Source: Janibacter cremeus (GTDB taxonomy: Bacteria > Actinomycetota > Actinomycetes > Actinomycetales > Dermatophilaceae). Taken from it: DNA of 64,000 nucleotides. Both the position numbers and the translations under genes were made by a program. The notes under the pieces are model-generated. The model was given only the letters and a program-made list of their open reading frames with translations. It ran no database searches and was not told where the DNA came from. The stretch covers positions 3,224,001-3,288,000 of the forward strand of contig NZ_CP115184.1 of NCBI RefSeq assembly GCF_029395675.1, in the 5' to 3' direction. This document shows positions 24,406-36,363 of this stretch, piece by piece. Position 1 is the first letter of the stretch, and the number at the start of each line of letters is the position of its first letter.

Positions 24406-24968
24406 TGCGTCTGATCATTCTGGGCCCCCCCGGGGCCGGCAAGGGCACCCAGGCCAGCCGGATCGCCGAGCACTACGAGATCCCCGCGATCTCGACCGGC
24501 GACATCTTCCGGGCCAACATCAAGAACGAGACCGAGCTCGGCAAGCAGGTCAAGGAGATCCTCGCCTCCGGCGGCTACGTCTCCGACGAGGTCACCAACG
24601 CGATCGTGGCCGACCGCCTGCAGCAGGAGGACGCCTCGCGCGGATTCCTGCTCGACGGCTACCCGCGCACCACCGCGCAGGTGGCCGCTCTCGACGAGAT
24701 GCTCGCCGAGTCCGGCCAGCAGGTCGACAAGGTGCTCGAGCTCGTCGTCGACGACGAGGTCGTCGTCGGCCGACTGCTCAAGCGCGCCGAGGTCGAGGGA
24801 CGCGTCGACGACACCGAGGAGGTCATCCGCGAGCGGATGGCGCTCTACCACCGCGAGACCGAGCCCCTCTCCGCGGCCTACGACCAGCGCGGGCTGCTGG
24901 TCCGGGTCGACGGGGTCGGTGAGGTCGACGAGGTCGCCCGGCGCATCCTCGACGCCCTCGGTTCCTGA
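24405..24968 (+). CDS. adk: Adenylate kinase (short form)
   Basis: A 187-residue adenylate kinase that interconverts AMP plus ATP and two ADP. The P-loop GPPGAGKGT is at residues 7-15, the AMP-binding region is [11 protein letters not shown], and FLLDGYPRT is the family signature. The LID domain is the short type: only [20 protein letters not shown] separates the conserved arginines, without the zinc-ribbon insertion of the long form. Its ATG overlaps the secY TGA by one base. Confidence 0.97.
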   Translation: MRLIILGPPGAGKGTQASRIAEHYEIPAISTGDIFRANIKNETELGKQVKEILASGGYVSDEVTNAIVADRLQQEDASRGFLLDGYPRTTAQVAALDEMLAESGQQVDKVLELVVDDEVVVGRLLKRAEVEGRVDDTEEVIRERMALYHRETEPLSAAYDQRGLLVRVDGVGEVDEVARRILDALGS

Positions 24969-24985
24969 CCGGCGGGAGTCGTCCC

Positions 24986-25834
24986 GTGGGTCTCTTCGCA
25001 CGTGAGCGGGTCCGTGCGCGCACCCCGCAGCAGCTGCGGGCCATGCGCGTCGCGGGCCTGCTCGTCGGACGCACCCTGGCGATGCTCCAGGAGGAGATTC
25101 GACCGGGCATGACCACGGGGCATCTCGACGCGCTGGCGGAGGACCACATCCGCAGCGGCGGCGGGATCCCCAACTTCCAGCTCGTGCCCGGCTACGAGCA
25201 CACCCTGTGCACCTCGGTCAACGAGGAGATCGTCCACGGCATCCCCGGGGACCGTGTGCTGCGCGAGGGGGACCTGTTGAGCATCGACTGTGGTGCAGAG
25301 GTCGAGGGGTGGAACGGCGACGCGGCGATCACCGTCGTCGTCGGTGGTGCGCAGGCGGGCGACCCGGCCGCGGCCCGCCTGTCCGAGGTCACCCGCCGCT
25401 CCCTGTGGGCCGGTATCGCCGCCCTCCGCCGCGGAGGCGACCTCAACGACGTCGGCGGCGCGGTCGAGGACTCGGTGCACACGGACGCGCGTGCCGACGG
25501 CGTCGAGTACGGCATCGTCGAGGACTACACCGGTCACGGCATCGGTGAGCAGATGCACCTGCCGCCCATGGTGCCCAACTACCGCATCCGTGGGCGGGCC
25601 CCGGGCACGCCGGTGGGCAGCACCATCGCCATCGAACCGATGATCACGCTCGGCGCCGAGGCCAACCACGTGCTGGCCGACGACTGGACGGTCGTCACCG
25701 ACTCCGCGCTGCCCGCAGCGCACTGGGAGCACTCGGTCGCGCTGACCGAGCGCGGCATCTGGGTGCTCACGGCCCTCGACGGTGGCGAGGCCGAGCTGAC
25801 CGCTCGCGGCGCCCCCTTCGGCCCCCTGGACTGA
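24986..25834 (+). CDS. map: Methionine aminopeptidase, type I
   Basis: A 282-residue enzyme that removes the N-terminal methionine co-translationally. The metal ligands are seen as D101 (LLSIDCG), D112 (WNGDAA), H184 (YTGHGIG), E217 (AIEPMI) and E255 (LTERGIW), and H84 in VHGIPGD is the substrate-side histidine. GTG 24986 follows GGGAG at about 24974-24978. It completes the secY-adk-map block, after which the r-protein cluster is interrupted until infA. Confidence 0.96.
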   Translation: MGLFARERVRARTPQQLRAMRVAGLLVGRTLAMLQEEIRPGMTTGHLDALAEDHIRSGGGIPNFQLVPGYEHTLCTSVNEEIVHGIPGDRVLREGDLLSIDCGAEVEGWNGDAAITVVVGGAQAGDPAAARLSEVTRRSLWAGIAALRRGGDLNDVGGAVEDSVHTDARADGVEYGIVEDYTGHGIGEQMHLPPMVPNYRIRGRAPGTPVGSTIAIEPMITLGAEANHVLADDWTVVTDSALPAAHWEHSVALTERGIWVLTALDGGEAELTARGAPFGPLD

Positions 25835-25844
25835 CCGGCGCTCC

Positions 25845-26402
25845 TCACCCGACGTCGTAGACCAGCTCGACGGTCCCTCCGGCGAACCGACGTTCGCTGC
25901 GCAGCCGCAACGGCGTTGTGTAGCCGTCCGGCAGGAATCGCAGCCCACCCCCGAGCACGTGTGGGATGACGTAGGCGCGGACCTCGTCGACCAGCCCGGC
26001 GCGCAGGGCACCGGCGGCGAGCGTCGGGCCGCTGATCGAGACGTCCCCGGCGGCGGATGCGACCAGCTCACGCAGCGCCCCGACATCCAGCCGTGACCAC
26101 AGTCGGGTGCGGGGCGCGTCGACCGACGAGAGCGATCGGGAGACGACCACCTTGTCGGTGTCCTGCCAGGCCTGCGCGAAGCCGCGGTACTGGGGTGACT
26201 CGAGGTCGGCGGCCGGCGGATCCTGCCAGTAACGCATCGTCTCCCACATGTGGCGACCGTAGACCTCCAGCGCGCTGGCGGCCTGGATCCGGTTGAAGTG
26301 CTCGTGCAGCTGCGCGTCCGGCTCGGTCCAGTCGAGGGACCCGTCGGGGCCGCGGACGTAGCCGTCGAGCGAGACGAGCATCCCGTAGCTCAGACGTCCC
26401 AT
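25845..26402 (-). CDS. Dihydrofolate reductase / RibD C-terminal domain family protein
   Basis: A 185-residue protein of the RibD_C superfamily (NADPH-dependent reductases related to DHFR and pyrimidine reductase). Family features are GMLVSLDGYVRGPDGSLDW at residues 7-25, VYGRHMWETMRYW, KVVVSRSLSSVD and SISGPTLAAGALRAGLVDEVRAYVIPHVLGGG. The substrate is unknown; these stand-alone proteins are usually annotated only as reductases. ATG 26402 follows GAAGGAGAG. It converges on map and is divergent from mutA across 231 bases. Confidence 0.85.
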   Translation of the reverse strand: MGRLSYGMLVSLDGYVRGPDGSLDWTEPDAQLHEHFNRIQAASALEVYGRHMWETMRYWQDPPAADLESPQYRGFAQAWQDTDKVVVSRSLSSVDAPRTRLWSRLDVGALRELVASAAGDVSISGPTLAAGALRAGLVDEVRAYVIPHVLGGGLRFLPDGYTTPLRLRSERRFAGGTVELVYDVG

Positions 26403-26633
26403 CGCTCTCTCCTTCGTGGATCGTGGTGAGGCAACCACCGTCCCCGCCCCTCTCACGGTGGCGCGCCCGGCGGCCGGGGGCAACACCTGCGCGGCCCGGG
26501 GCACGACGTGTTCCGGTGTGGCGCACGCGACGCGGACGGCACGTCCCCGCGGCCACGCCGATCGGTAGGGTGCGAAGTCAGTCATGCCGTCTGCCGAGCC
26601 GACGGCGTCGTGTCGATGAGGAGCACCTCGAGG
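26403..26633. other. Divergent intergenic region, reductase / mutA
   Basis: These 231 bases contain the ribosome sites of the two divergent genes. TAGGGT at 26566-26571 is a possible -10 for mutA without a good -35. GCCGTC (26586-26591) and GACGGC (26601-26606) form a short inverted repeat just upstream of mutA. I saw no cobalamin riboswitch. Confidence 0.4.
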
Positions 26634-28507
26634 ATGACCATTCCCCCTGACAGTCCCTCCGGAGCCGATGACGTCCTGAGCCTGGCCGCGGGTTTTCCCC
26701 CGGCCGATCCGGACACCTGGGCCGACATGGCCGCAGCGGTGGTCAACAGGTCCCGGAGCGACGACGCCGCGGTCGACGGGCCCGGTGCAGTCGACGCGCT
26801 CTCGAGCGAGCTGCCCGGTGGTCTGCGGATCGACCCGATCTACTGGCCGCAGGAGCGCAGCCTGGGCCTGCCCGGCGCGATGCCCTTCACCCGTGGCCGG
26901 GGACCGCGCGACCCGGACCTGCCGTGGCACGTGTGCCAGCTGCACGACGACCCGGACGCCACGACCAGCCGCAGGGCGGTCCTCGAGGACCTCGAGCGGG
27001 GCGTCAGCGCCGTCTGGCTGCACGTCGGTGACGACGGCATCGCTGCCGACGACGTCGCGGAGGTCCTCGCCGACGTCATGGTCGATCTCGCCCCCGTGAC
27101 GGTCTCCTCGTGGACCGACCAGCCCGCCGCCGCGGCCGCGCTCGTCTCCGCGTGGGAGGCGAAGGGGGTCGACCCCGCCGTCGTGCGCGGCAGCCTCGGC
27201 CACGACCCGATCGGCCTGGCCGCCGCCGTGGGCGGTGCCCCTGACCTCGCCCCGCTCGCGGACGCGGTCGCACTGTGCGCCGAGCGCTGGACCGGCGTGC
27301 GGGCGATCACCGTCGACACCCGCGTCCACCACGACGCCGGAGCCAGTGACCAGGACGAGATCGCCCTCGCCCTCGCGACCGCACTGGACTACGTGCGCCA
27401 CCTGACCGCCGCCGGGGTCCCGGCCGCCGAGGTCTTCCGCCGGATCGAGTTCCGCGTCGCGGCGACCGCCGACCAGTTCGTCACGATCGCCAAGCTGCGC
27501 GCCCTGCGTCGTACGTGGGCGCGCATCGGTGAGGTCCTCGAGGTGCCGCAGGCCGATCGCGGCGCGTGGGTCCACGCCGTGACCTCCTGGCGCATGCAGA
27601 CGCGCACCGACCCGTGGGTCAACATCCTGCGCGACACGATCGCCTGCCTCGCGGCCTCCGCCGGCGGCGCCGATGCCATCACCGTGCTGCCCTACGACCA
27701 CGTGCTCGGGCTGCCGACCCCCTTCTCCCGCAGGGTGGCCCGCAACACCCAGTCGATCCTCGCGGCCGAGTCCAACGTCGCCCGGGTCGCCGACCCGGCC
27801 GGAGGCTCCAACTACGTCGAGACGCTCACCGACGACCTCGCCCGTGCGGCGTGGACCTGGTTCGGCGAGCTCGACGCCGCGGGTGGGGCCGCGGCCTCGC
27901 TGGCCTCCGGTGCCGTCGCCGAGCGCCTGGCGGCGACGCGCGCTGCACGGGACGCGGACCTGGCCACCCGTGAGCTGCCGCTGACCGGCACCTCGACCTT
28001 CCCGCTGGCGGGGGAGCAGCTCCTCGAGCGCACCCCGCGGGCACAGGTGGCCGCCGAGGGGCTGCCCCGTCGACGCGACGGGCAGGTCTTCGAGGACCTG
28101 CGTGCGCGCACCGCCACCGGCGATGTCTCCGTGCCGGTCCTCGCACTCGGCTCCCCGCGCGAGCACACCACCCGGGTCAGCTTCGTCGCCAACCTCCTCG
28201 GTGTCGCCGGCATCCGCCCCGCGACCGTCGAGGTGGCGACCGCCGACGACATCACCGACGCGGTCGAGTCGGCGAAGGGGGCGAAGGTCGCCGTGCTCGC
28301 GTCCTCGCTGAAGGGCTACGAGGGTCTGGCCGGTCCGACCACCCGGGCCCTGCGCGCCGCAGGCGTCGAGCGGGTCGTCCTCGCCGGACCCGCGGGCGAG
28401 GCGCCCGACGCGACCGTCGACGGCGAGATCGTCGCGGGCATGAACATCGTCGCCTTCCTGGGCGACCTCCTCGATCACGTCGGCGCCCAGCAGGTAGGAG
28501 CGAACGC

Positions 28508-28511
<4 letters not shown>
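26634..28511 (+). CDS. mutA: Methylmalonyl-CoA mutase small (beta) subunit
   Basis: A 625-residue non-catalytic partner of MutB in the adenosylcobalamin-dependent isomerisation of methylmalonyl-CoA and succinyl-CoA. It has the TIM-barrel domain ([24 protein letters not shown] near residues 63-86; [20 protein letters not shown]) and a degenerate C-terminal B12 domain. At about residue 505 it reads [13 protein letters not shown] where MutB has the DGHDRG cobalamin motif; this is normal for the small subunit. ATG 26634 is chosen, with GGAG at 26620-26623; ATG 26616 is possible. It overlaps mutB by four bases. Confidence 0.95.
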
Positions 28512-30707
<2,196 letters not shown>

Positions 30708-30715
<8 letters not shown>

Positions 30716-31703
30716 GTCGGTCGCCGACCTCGCGGCGGGGGTGCGCGCCCGCTCTCGGGCGCACATCGCCCGGGCGATCACGCTCGTCGAGTCCTCCCGT
30801 CCGGACCACCGGGCACGCTCGAAGGCGCTGCTCGCCGAGCTCGCCGTCGATACCGGCCACGGGTTGCGGGTGGGCATCTCCGGCATCCCCGGTGCCGGCA
30901 AGTCGACCTTCATCGATGCGCTCGGCATCCGGCTGATCGAGAAGGGGCACCGCGTCGCGGTCGTGGCCGTGGACCCGAGCAGCGCCCGCACCGGCGGGTC
31001 CGTGCTCGGTGACCGGACCCGGATGGCGCGGCTGACGGCGAGCGACGACGCCTTCGTGCGCCCGTCCCCGTCGGGGGCGCACCTCGGGGGAGTGGCCCGC
31101 GCGACCCGCGAGTCGATGCTCGTCCTCGAGGCAGCCGGCCACGACGTCGTGCTCGTCGAGACGGTCGGTGTCGGGCAGTCGGAGGTCGCCGTCGCGGAGA
31201 TGGTCGACACCTTCCTCATGCTGGCGCTGGCCCGCGGCGGTGACCAGCTCCAGGGGATCAAGCGCGGCATCCTCGAGATGGCCGACGTCATCGCGGTCAA
31301 CAAGGCGGACGGGGAGCATGCCGGCGACGCACGCGTCGCCGCCCGTGAGCTGTCCGGCGCGATGCGCCTGATGAACCCGGACCCGCAGGGACGCCGTCCG
31401 CCGGTGCTCACGTGCAGCGCCCAGACCGGTGACGGCCTCGACGAGGTCTGGGACGCCGTCCTGGAGCACCGCGCGTGGCTCGAGTCGCAGGGCTCGCTGC
31501 ACAGTCGTCGCGCCGAGCAGCAGCGCGAGTGGATGTGGGCCATGGTCGACGCCGAGCTGCGTGACGCGGTCCGGCACTCGCCCCGGGTGCGCGAGCTGCT
31601 CACCGAGATCACGCCCGGCGTGCGCGCCGGTCAGGTGACTGCCGTGGAGGGCGCCGAGCGCATCATCGCCGCCTTCTCGGCCGACCTCTCCGACCGGGAC
31701 TGA
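30708..31703 (+). CDS. meaB: MeaB/ArgK family GTPase, mutase chaperone
   Basis: A 331-residue G3E-type GTPase that loads and protects the cobalamin cofactor of methylmalonyl-CoA mutase. The Walker A motif GIPGAGKST is at residues 59-67, followed by [21 protein letters not shown], the switch segment [19 protein letters not shown], and NKADG for guanine binding. ATG 30708 lies 8 bases upstream of the end of mutB, giving a short overlap. It converges on the CPBP gene with only four bases between stops. Confidence 0.96.
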
Positions 31704-31707
31704 TCCC

Positions 31708-33237
31708 TCAGCCCTCCGCCGGTGCGCCCATCGTGCGAGGGGCGATCCCGGCGCGCCGGGCCTGGTGGAGCAGGATCGCCATCATGATCAGGGTGGCGAT
31801 CCCGCCGAGCCCGCCCGCGGCGGCGTCACTGGTCGTCGTGTCGGTGATGTAGGCGCCCTCGAGCCCACCGACGAGGGTGAGCAGGACGATGAGGACGACG
31901 TTGTTGACCGTGTGCAGCACGATCGCCGCCTCCAGTCCGCCGGTGCGCCAGGTCAGGTAGCACGTGGCGAAGCCCATGGCACCCAGCTGCAGCAGGACCC
32001 ACGGGTCCAACGAGGCGTGGGCCAGGGCGAAGAGCACCACGGACAGCGCGGTGCCGACGGCCAGTGCGACGACCGGCTTCTTGATCCAGGCCCCGACCCC
32101 CTGCAGCAGCCCGCCGCGGAAGGCGATCTCCTCGGCCGCGGCCTGGAACGGCGTGGTGAGCAGGGTGATGAGGATCAGCCACGGCCAGTGATCGGGCCGC
32201 TCGGTGACCTCACCGCCCTCCACGAACCATCCCAGGACGATGTACGCCCCCCAGACGACGAGCGTGACCAGGCTGGCGCGTCCCAGCCACCGCCACCGGA
32301 TCCGGCCGGTCACCGACAGCAGCTTGCCCATCGGTCGCCAGTGACCCAGCCGCGTCGCCACGAGGGTGGCCGGGATGAGCGCGATGAGCATGAGGTTGCC
32401 CATGAGCATCGTCACGGGCGCGGTGAGGTCGATCTGCGCCATGCTCAGGTCCGGGTCGCGCATCGCCGGGTCGACGACCAGCCAGATGATGGTCAGGGCG
32501 AGCAGCTCGAAGATGAAGACGCCGACGCCCAGCGCCAGCGCCAGCAGCGGTCGCCACCAGCGGTAGCCCTCCGTGCGCATCTGGTGCACATAGCTGCGTG
32601 GCTCGTCGTCGGGCAGTGCCCGCAGGGACCTCCGGCGCCGGGGTGGGGCCATCGGCGCGCCGGCGGGGCCGTACGGGAGCGAGGGGAGCCGACCGGCCGC
32701 CCGTCCGCGGACGGTCGACGCGAAGTCCAGCAGCAGCGGGTGGACCCCGGCGTCCGTGGCCAGCGGGTAGTCGGTCAGGGCGACGAAGGGGGCGCCCGCC
32801 GCGCGCACGGTCGCCGGCTGCGACCCCCGGTGGGCCTCGGGGAACCACACGGTGCCCGGGGCGTCGACGTAGTCGCGCGCCGCACGCCCGCCGGCGATCG
32901 CCTGCGGCAGGTCGAGCGGGCCGGCCCCGACGATCCCAGCCAGACGGGAGCCGGGCACCGCATGCACGAAGGGGGTGGCCCCCCCTTCGCCGGCCACGGG
33001 ACCGACGAGGGGGACGTGGAGCTCCAGGGCGCGCGCCGTGGTGGTGTCGTGGACCTGCGGGGAGGCCGCGGGCGGGGGAGCGAGCAGCCAGAGGCCGTCC
33101 ACGTCGGGGGAGGGATCGGCACCGGGGGGCAGCAGCTCGACCGAGGCCTCGGGCAGGACGGCGGCCAGGGCGCGGCGGGCGTGCTCGACGCCGGCCCACT
33201 CCGGGTCCCCGACGAGGGCAAGGCGCGGACCAGTCAT
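31708..33237 (-). CDS. CPBP family membrane protein with an unusual soluble N-terminal domain
   Basis: A 509-residue protein. Residues about 235-480 form a polytopic CPBP (CAAX protease/bacteriocin-processing) domain with all three motifs: E369-E370-x3-R374 (AAEEIAFRGG), F403-x3-H407 (FALAHASLD) and H442-x3-N446 (LHTVNNV). The first 180 or so residues are soluble and unrelated to CPBP: LALVGDPEWAGVEHARRALAAVLP resembles the start of a Rossmann or class I amidotransferase-like fold, but I cannot assign it. A Pro/Arg-rich linker (APPRRRRS) joins them. ATG 33237 is preferred over an upstream in-frame ATG. Substrate and role are unknown. Confidence 0.75.
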   Translation of the reverse strand: MTGPRLALVGDPEWAGVEHARRALAAVLPEASVELLPPGADPSPDVDGLWLLAPPPAASPQVHDTTTARALELHVPLVGPVAGEGGATPFVHAVPGSRLAGIVGAGPLDLPQAIAGGRAARDYVDAPGTVWFPEAHRGSQPATVRAAGAPFVALTDYPLATDAGVHPLLLDFASTVRGRAAGRLPSLPYGPAGAPMAPPRRRRSLRALPDDEPRSYVHQMRTEGYRWWRPLLALALGVGVFIFELLALTIIWLVVDPAMRDPDLSMAQIDLTAPVTMLMGNLMLIALIPATLVATRLGHWRPMGKLLSVTGRIRWRWLGRASLVTLVVWGAYIVLGWFVEGGEVTERPDHWPWLILITLLTTPFQAAAEEIAFRGGLLQGVGAWIKKPVVALAVGTALSVVLFALAHASLDPWVLLQLGAMGFATCYLTWRTGGLEAAIVLHTVNNVVLIVLLTLVGGLEGAYITDTTTSDAAAGGLGGIATLIMMAILLHQARRAGIAPRTMGAPAEG

Positions 33238-33312
33238 GGGGTCGATCGTACGGACCGCGGCGGCCGACCCCACCGTGGGGCCGACCGCCGCTGTCCGGGT
33301 GACGCCGGCGGG

Positions 33313-34998
33313 TCACCTGGGGACGTCGCTCCTGTCATCGGCGGTGGCGTCCTGCTGCGTCACGGGCTGCTCGCCGGAGACCTCACCCCGGTCGAGAGCC
33401 TCCCTGCCGGCGAAGACCGCCTCCTCCGGGACGCCGCGGACCTTCGTGACGAACTGCAGGTTCTCCTTGCGCAGGGCGACGAGGAAGCTGATGCCCGCGA
33501 GGAACATCAGGGTGAACATCGGTAGCCCGACGACGGTGATCACCTGTTGCAGGGCGTTGAGCCCCTCGTCCCCGGCCAGCACGATGAGCAGCGCGGCGAG
33601 GACGCCCTCGCTGACGCCCCAGAAGACGCGCTGGCGGGTCGGGCCGGCGTCGCCGTCACCGGTGCAGAGCATGTCGACGACGAGGGACGCGGAGTCGGAG
33701 CTGGTCGCGAAGAAGATCGCGACGATGACCACGGCGAAGCCCTGGATGAACGTCGTCAATGGGTAGTTCTCGAAGAAGGCGAACATCGACAGCGGCACGG
33801 ACTCCGCCACCGCAGCCGAGATCGGTCCCTCCGAGCCGTCCATGCCGTCGATACGCAGCGCCGACCAGCCGAAGATGACGAACCAGATGATGGTGAAGAT
33901 GCTCGGCGCGAAGAGCACACCCAGGATGAACTCGCGCACCGTGCGCCCCTTGGAGATGCGGGCGAGGAAGATCCCCATGAAGGGGGCCCAGCTGACCGTC
34001 CAGGCCCAGTAGAAGACGGTCCAACCGCCCTGCCAGCCCCAGCCGTCGTCCTTGGTGATGTTGGCCATCGCGTCGTTCCAGAGCATGAGCTGGGGCAGCT
34101 CGGAGACGAAGTTGCCGGTGGTCTCGAAGAGTTGCCGGAGGAGGAAGAGGGTCATCCCGCCGGTGAGGAAGACGAAGATCATCAGGCCGATGGCCATGAG
34201 GATGTTGATGTTCGACAGGACCTTCACGCCCTTGTCCAGGCCGCGGACGATCGAGGTGACGGCCACCGTGGTGAGGACGATGACGATGAGGACCTGCAGC
34301 GTCGTGTCGTTGGCCCACCCGAAGAGCTCGCCCAGACCGGCGCCGATCTGCGAGGTGCCCAGCCCGATGGAGACCGCGACGCCGAAGAGGGTGCCGAGGA
34401 TGGCGGTGATGTCGATGGCCCGCCCGATCGGGCCGTAGATGCCGTCCTTGAGGAAGGGGTAGAACACCGAGCTGACCCGCACCGGGAGCTCGTAGCGGTG
34501 GATGAAGTAGGCGAAGGCGAGACCCGGCAGGCAGAAGATCGCCCAGGTGTGCAGGCTCAGGTGGTACAGGGCGAAGTTCATCCCGTCCTGGGCCGCCTCG
34601 ACGGTGTACGGCTCCACACCCGCTTTCGGCGGTGTGGAGAAGTGCGAGATCGGCTCGGCCACACCCCAGAACATCAGGATGGTGCCGATACCGCCGGCGA
34701 AGAGCATGGCGAACCACGAGGGGAAGCTGTACTCCGGCGGTTCGTCCTTGCGGCCGAGCTGGACCTGCCCGTAGGGGCTGAAGGCGACGGCGAGGAGGAT
34801 GATGAACCACGCGGTGACGCCGAAGATGAAGTACCACCCGAGGTTGGTGACGATCCACTCGCGGCCGGCGCCGAAGCTCTTGTTGAGCTGATCGGGGAAG
34901 AGCAGCAGGAGTATGAGGAAGACGACCATGAGCCCCGCCGAGACGAAGAAGATCGTCGGTTGGGTCCGCAGTCCGAGCTTGCGTGCCAAGGCTTGCAT
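33313..34998 (-). CDS. BCCT family betaine/choline/carnitine transporter
   Basis: A 561-residue secondary transporter with twelve spans expected of the BCCT family, which takes up glycine betaine, choline or related trimethylammonium compounds with Na+ or H+. Diagnostic parts are AMLFAGGIGTILMFWGVAEPISHF (about residues 92-115) with the flexible glycines, and WTVFYWAWTVSWAPFMGIFLARISKGRTVREF (about 325-357) with the signature tryptophans. The short, mildly acidic C-terminal tail (EVSGEQPVTQQDATADD) differs from the long osmosensing tail of BetP. Osmoprotection is likely; the substrate is not determinable. It is divergent from infA. Confidence 0.9.
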   Translation of the reverse strand: MQALARKLGLRTQPTIFFVSAGLMVVFLILLLLFPDQLNKSFGAGREWIVTNLGWYFIFGVTAWFIILLAVAFSPYGQVQLGRKDEPPEYSFPSWFAMLFAGGIGTILMFWGVAEPISHFSTPPKAGVEPYTVEAAQDGMNFALYHLSLHTWAIFCLPGLAFAYFIHRYELPVRVSSVFYPFLKDGIYGPIGRAIDITAILGTLFGVAVSIGLGTSQIGAGLGELFGWANDTTLQVLIVIVLTTVAVTSIVRGLDKGVKVLSNINILMAIGLMIFVFLTGGMTLFLLRQLFETTGNFVSELPQLMLWNDAMANITKDDGWGWQGGWTVFYWAWTVSWAPFMGIFLARISKGRTVREFILGVLFAPSIFTIIWFVIFGWSALRIDGMDGSEGPISAAVAESVPLSMFAFFENYPLTTFIQGFAVVIVAIFFATSSDSASLVVDMLCTGDGDAGPTRQRVFWGVSEGVLAALLIVLAGDEGLNALQQVITVVGLPMFTLMFLAGISFLVALRKENLQFVTKVRGVPEEAVFAGREALDRGEVSGEQPVTQQDATADDRSDVPR

Positions 34999-35253
34999 CG
35001 TCCGGCCTTCCAGTCGTCCTGTGACGCCACCCCGGGAGGCCGGGGGTGCGTCCGGTGGTCGTCGACACTAGTCGGGATGGGGCGCGAGCGGCGTACTGAG
35101 AGCGTGACGATTTCACTGCGGACGACCCCGTGCCGTACTCTTGACTGTCGGTCACGTCTGTCTGCCTTCCTGCTGTGTGCCGGGAGGCGAGGCGGTGTGG
35201 CCGGACGAGGGTCGACCCCATCCGGGGGACGGCCACCGACGGATTGAGAGGGT
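34999..35253. other. Divergent gap, BCCT transporter / infA
   Basis: These 255 bases hold the promoter regions of both genes. A candidate infA promoter is at 35112-35141. No convincing promoter for the transporter and no osmotic-control element were recognised. Confidence 0.4.
35112..35141 (+). promoter_or_regulatory. Candidate infA promoter
   Basis: TTCACT (35112-35117), 18 bases and TACTCT (35136-35141) form a plausible SigA promoter about 110 bases upstream of infA. TTGACT at 35141 also resembles a -35 but lacks a partner -10. Confidence 0.4.
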
Positions 35254-35475
35254 ATGGCCAAGAAGGACGGTGTCATCGAGGTCGAGGGCACGATCATCGA
35301 AGCGCTCCCGAACGCGAACTTTCGGGTGGAGCTGACCAATGGTCACAAGGTTCTCGCCCACATCTCGGGCAAGATGCGGCAGCACTACATCCGGATCCTC
35401 CCCGAGGACAAGGTCGTGGTGGAGCTCAGCCCGTACGACCTGACCCGCGGCCGTATCGTCTTCCGCTACCGCTGA
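35254..35475 (+). CDS. infA: Translation initiation factor IF-1
   Basis: The 73-residue IF-1, an OB-fold protein that occupies the ribosomal A site during initiation. [42 protein letters not shown] and [26 protein letters not shown] are essentially canonical. The GAGAGGGT ribosome site precedes ATG 35254. It restarts the interrupted r-protein cluster, followed by rpmJ. Confidence 0.98.
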   Translation: MAKKDGVIEVEGTIIEALPNANFRVELTNGHKVLAHISGKMRQHYIRILPEDKVVVELSPYDLTRGRIVFRYR

Positions 35476-35580
35476 TCGAGGCGGTCACCGCATGCCGGTG
35501 ACCGACGAGAGAGGCACCACGAGCACGACCCGTCGCCACGCACCGGCGGCGGGACAGATCGAGACAGATGCGAGACGGCA

Positions 35581-35694
35581 ATGAAGGTTCAGCCGAGCGT
35601 CAAGAAGATCTGCGACAAGTGCAAGGTGATCCGCCGCAACGGCCGGGTCATGGTGATCTGCGACAACCTGCGCCACAAGCAGCGCCAGGGCTGA
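35581..35694 (+). CDS. rpmJ: 50S ribosomal protein L36 (zinc type)
   Basis: A 37-residue L36 read directly from the sequence: [19 protein letters not shown] at the start and RHKQRQG at the end. The zinc ligands C11, C14, C27 and H32 are all present, so this is the zinc-binding (C+) form. ATG 35581 follows GAGACGGC by short spacing. It lies 105 bases after infA and 223 bases before rpsM, in the usual actinobacterial order. Confidence 0.97.
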   Translation: MKVQPSVKKICDKCKVIRRNGRVMVICDNLRHKQRQG

Positions 35695-35785
35695 TCGCGG
35701 TCCACCAGGACCGGTGAGGCGGGGAACCGGGTACTTGCCCAGGTCCTCGAGCAACGCCAACTGAAGAACAAGCACCACCCGGCCC

Positions 35786-35831
35786 CTGCTCCCCGACGAG
35801 CAGGACGTCACCCCCGGCTCGGAGGCCGGGG
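35786..35831 (+). other. Hairpins in the rpmJ-rpsM gap
   Basis: CTGCTC (35786-35791) pairs with GAGCAG (35798-35803), and CCCCGGC (35812-35818) pairs with GCCGGGG (35825-35831). Two adjacent small hairpins fit the structured-gap pattern of this cluster. The rest of the 223-base gap shows no gene. Confidence 0.4.
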
Positions 35832-35917
35832 ACCGAGCGGCCCGCGACCATACGCGGGACCACCCGCCGGACTGGTGGTGTACCAGACCTCCGAACAGAA
35901 GATAAGGAAGCCATCAC

Positions 35918-36289
35918 ATGGCACGTCTTGTTGGAGTTGACCTCCCGCGCGAGAAGCGCGTCGAGGTCGCCCTGACCTACATCTTCGGTGTGGGCCGCAC
36001 GACTGCGCAGAAGGCAGTCGCGGCAACCGAGGTCGACCCGAGCACCCGCGTGAAGGACCTCGGGGACGACCAGCTCGTCGCCCTGCGCGACTGGCTCGAG
36101 GAGAACGTCCAGCTCGAGGGAGACCTCCGCCGCGAGGTCGCTGCCGACATCCGCCGCAAGGTCGAGATCGGCACCTACGAGGGTCTGCGCCACCGCCGTG
36201 GCCTCCCGGTGCGCGGTCAGCGCACCAAGACCAACGCGCGCACCCGCAAGGGCCCCAAGCGCACCGTCGCAGGCAAGAAGAAGGCCTGA
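35918..36289 (+). CDS. rpsM: 30S ribosomal protein S13
   Basis: A 123-residue S13, bridging the subunits and touching P-site t[33 protein letters not shown] and the C-terminal [26 protein letters not shown] are typical. GATAAGGAAG upstream provides the ribosome site. It starts the alpha block rpsM-rpsK-rpsD-rpoA-rplQ. Confidence 0.98.
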   Translation: MARLVGVDLPREKRVEVALTYIFGVGRTTAQKAVAATEVDPSTRVKDLGDDQLVALRDWLEENVQLEGDLRREVAADIRRKVEIGTYEGLRHRRGLPVRGQRTKTNARTRKGPKRTVAGKKKA

Positions 36290-36303
36290 TCCCTCATCCG
36301 CGG

Positions 36304-36323
36304 GCGCGGCGGCCGAGCCGCGC
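36304..36323 (+). other. Hairpin between rpsM and rpsK
   Basis: GCGCGGC (36304-36310), a 6-base loop and GCCGCGC (36317-36323) form a 7-bp hairpin in the 74-base gap. No T-run follows. Confidence 0.4.
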
Positions 36324-36363
36324 GCGGTGAGCACCACACACCGAAGCACTTCGTAGGAGAAAC

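Noticed and set aside
28150..28180. Apparent loss of the cobalamin-binding DxHxxG in mutA
   Set aside because: The small subunit of methylmalonyl-CoA mutase normally lacks it; mutB retains it.
31765..35247. Long plus-strand open frames opposite the CPBP and BCCT genes
   Set aside because: Their translations are repetitive and charged with no family features, whereas the minus-strand proteins have clear membrane motifs.
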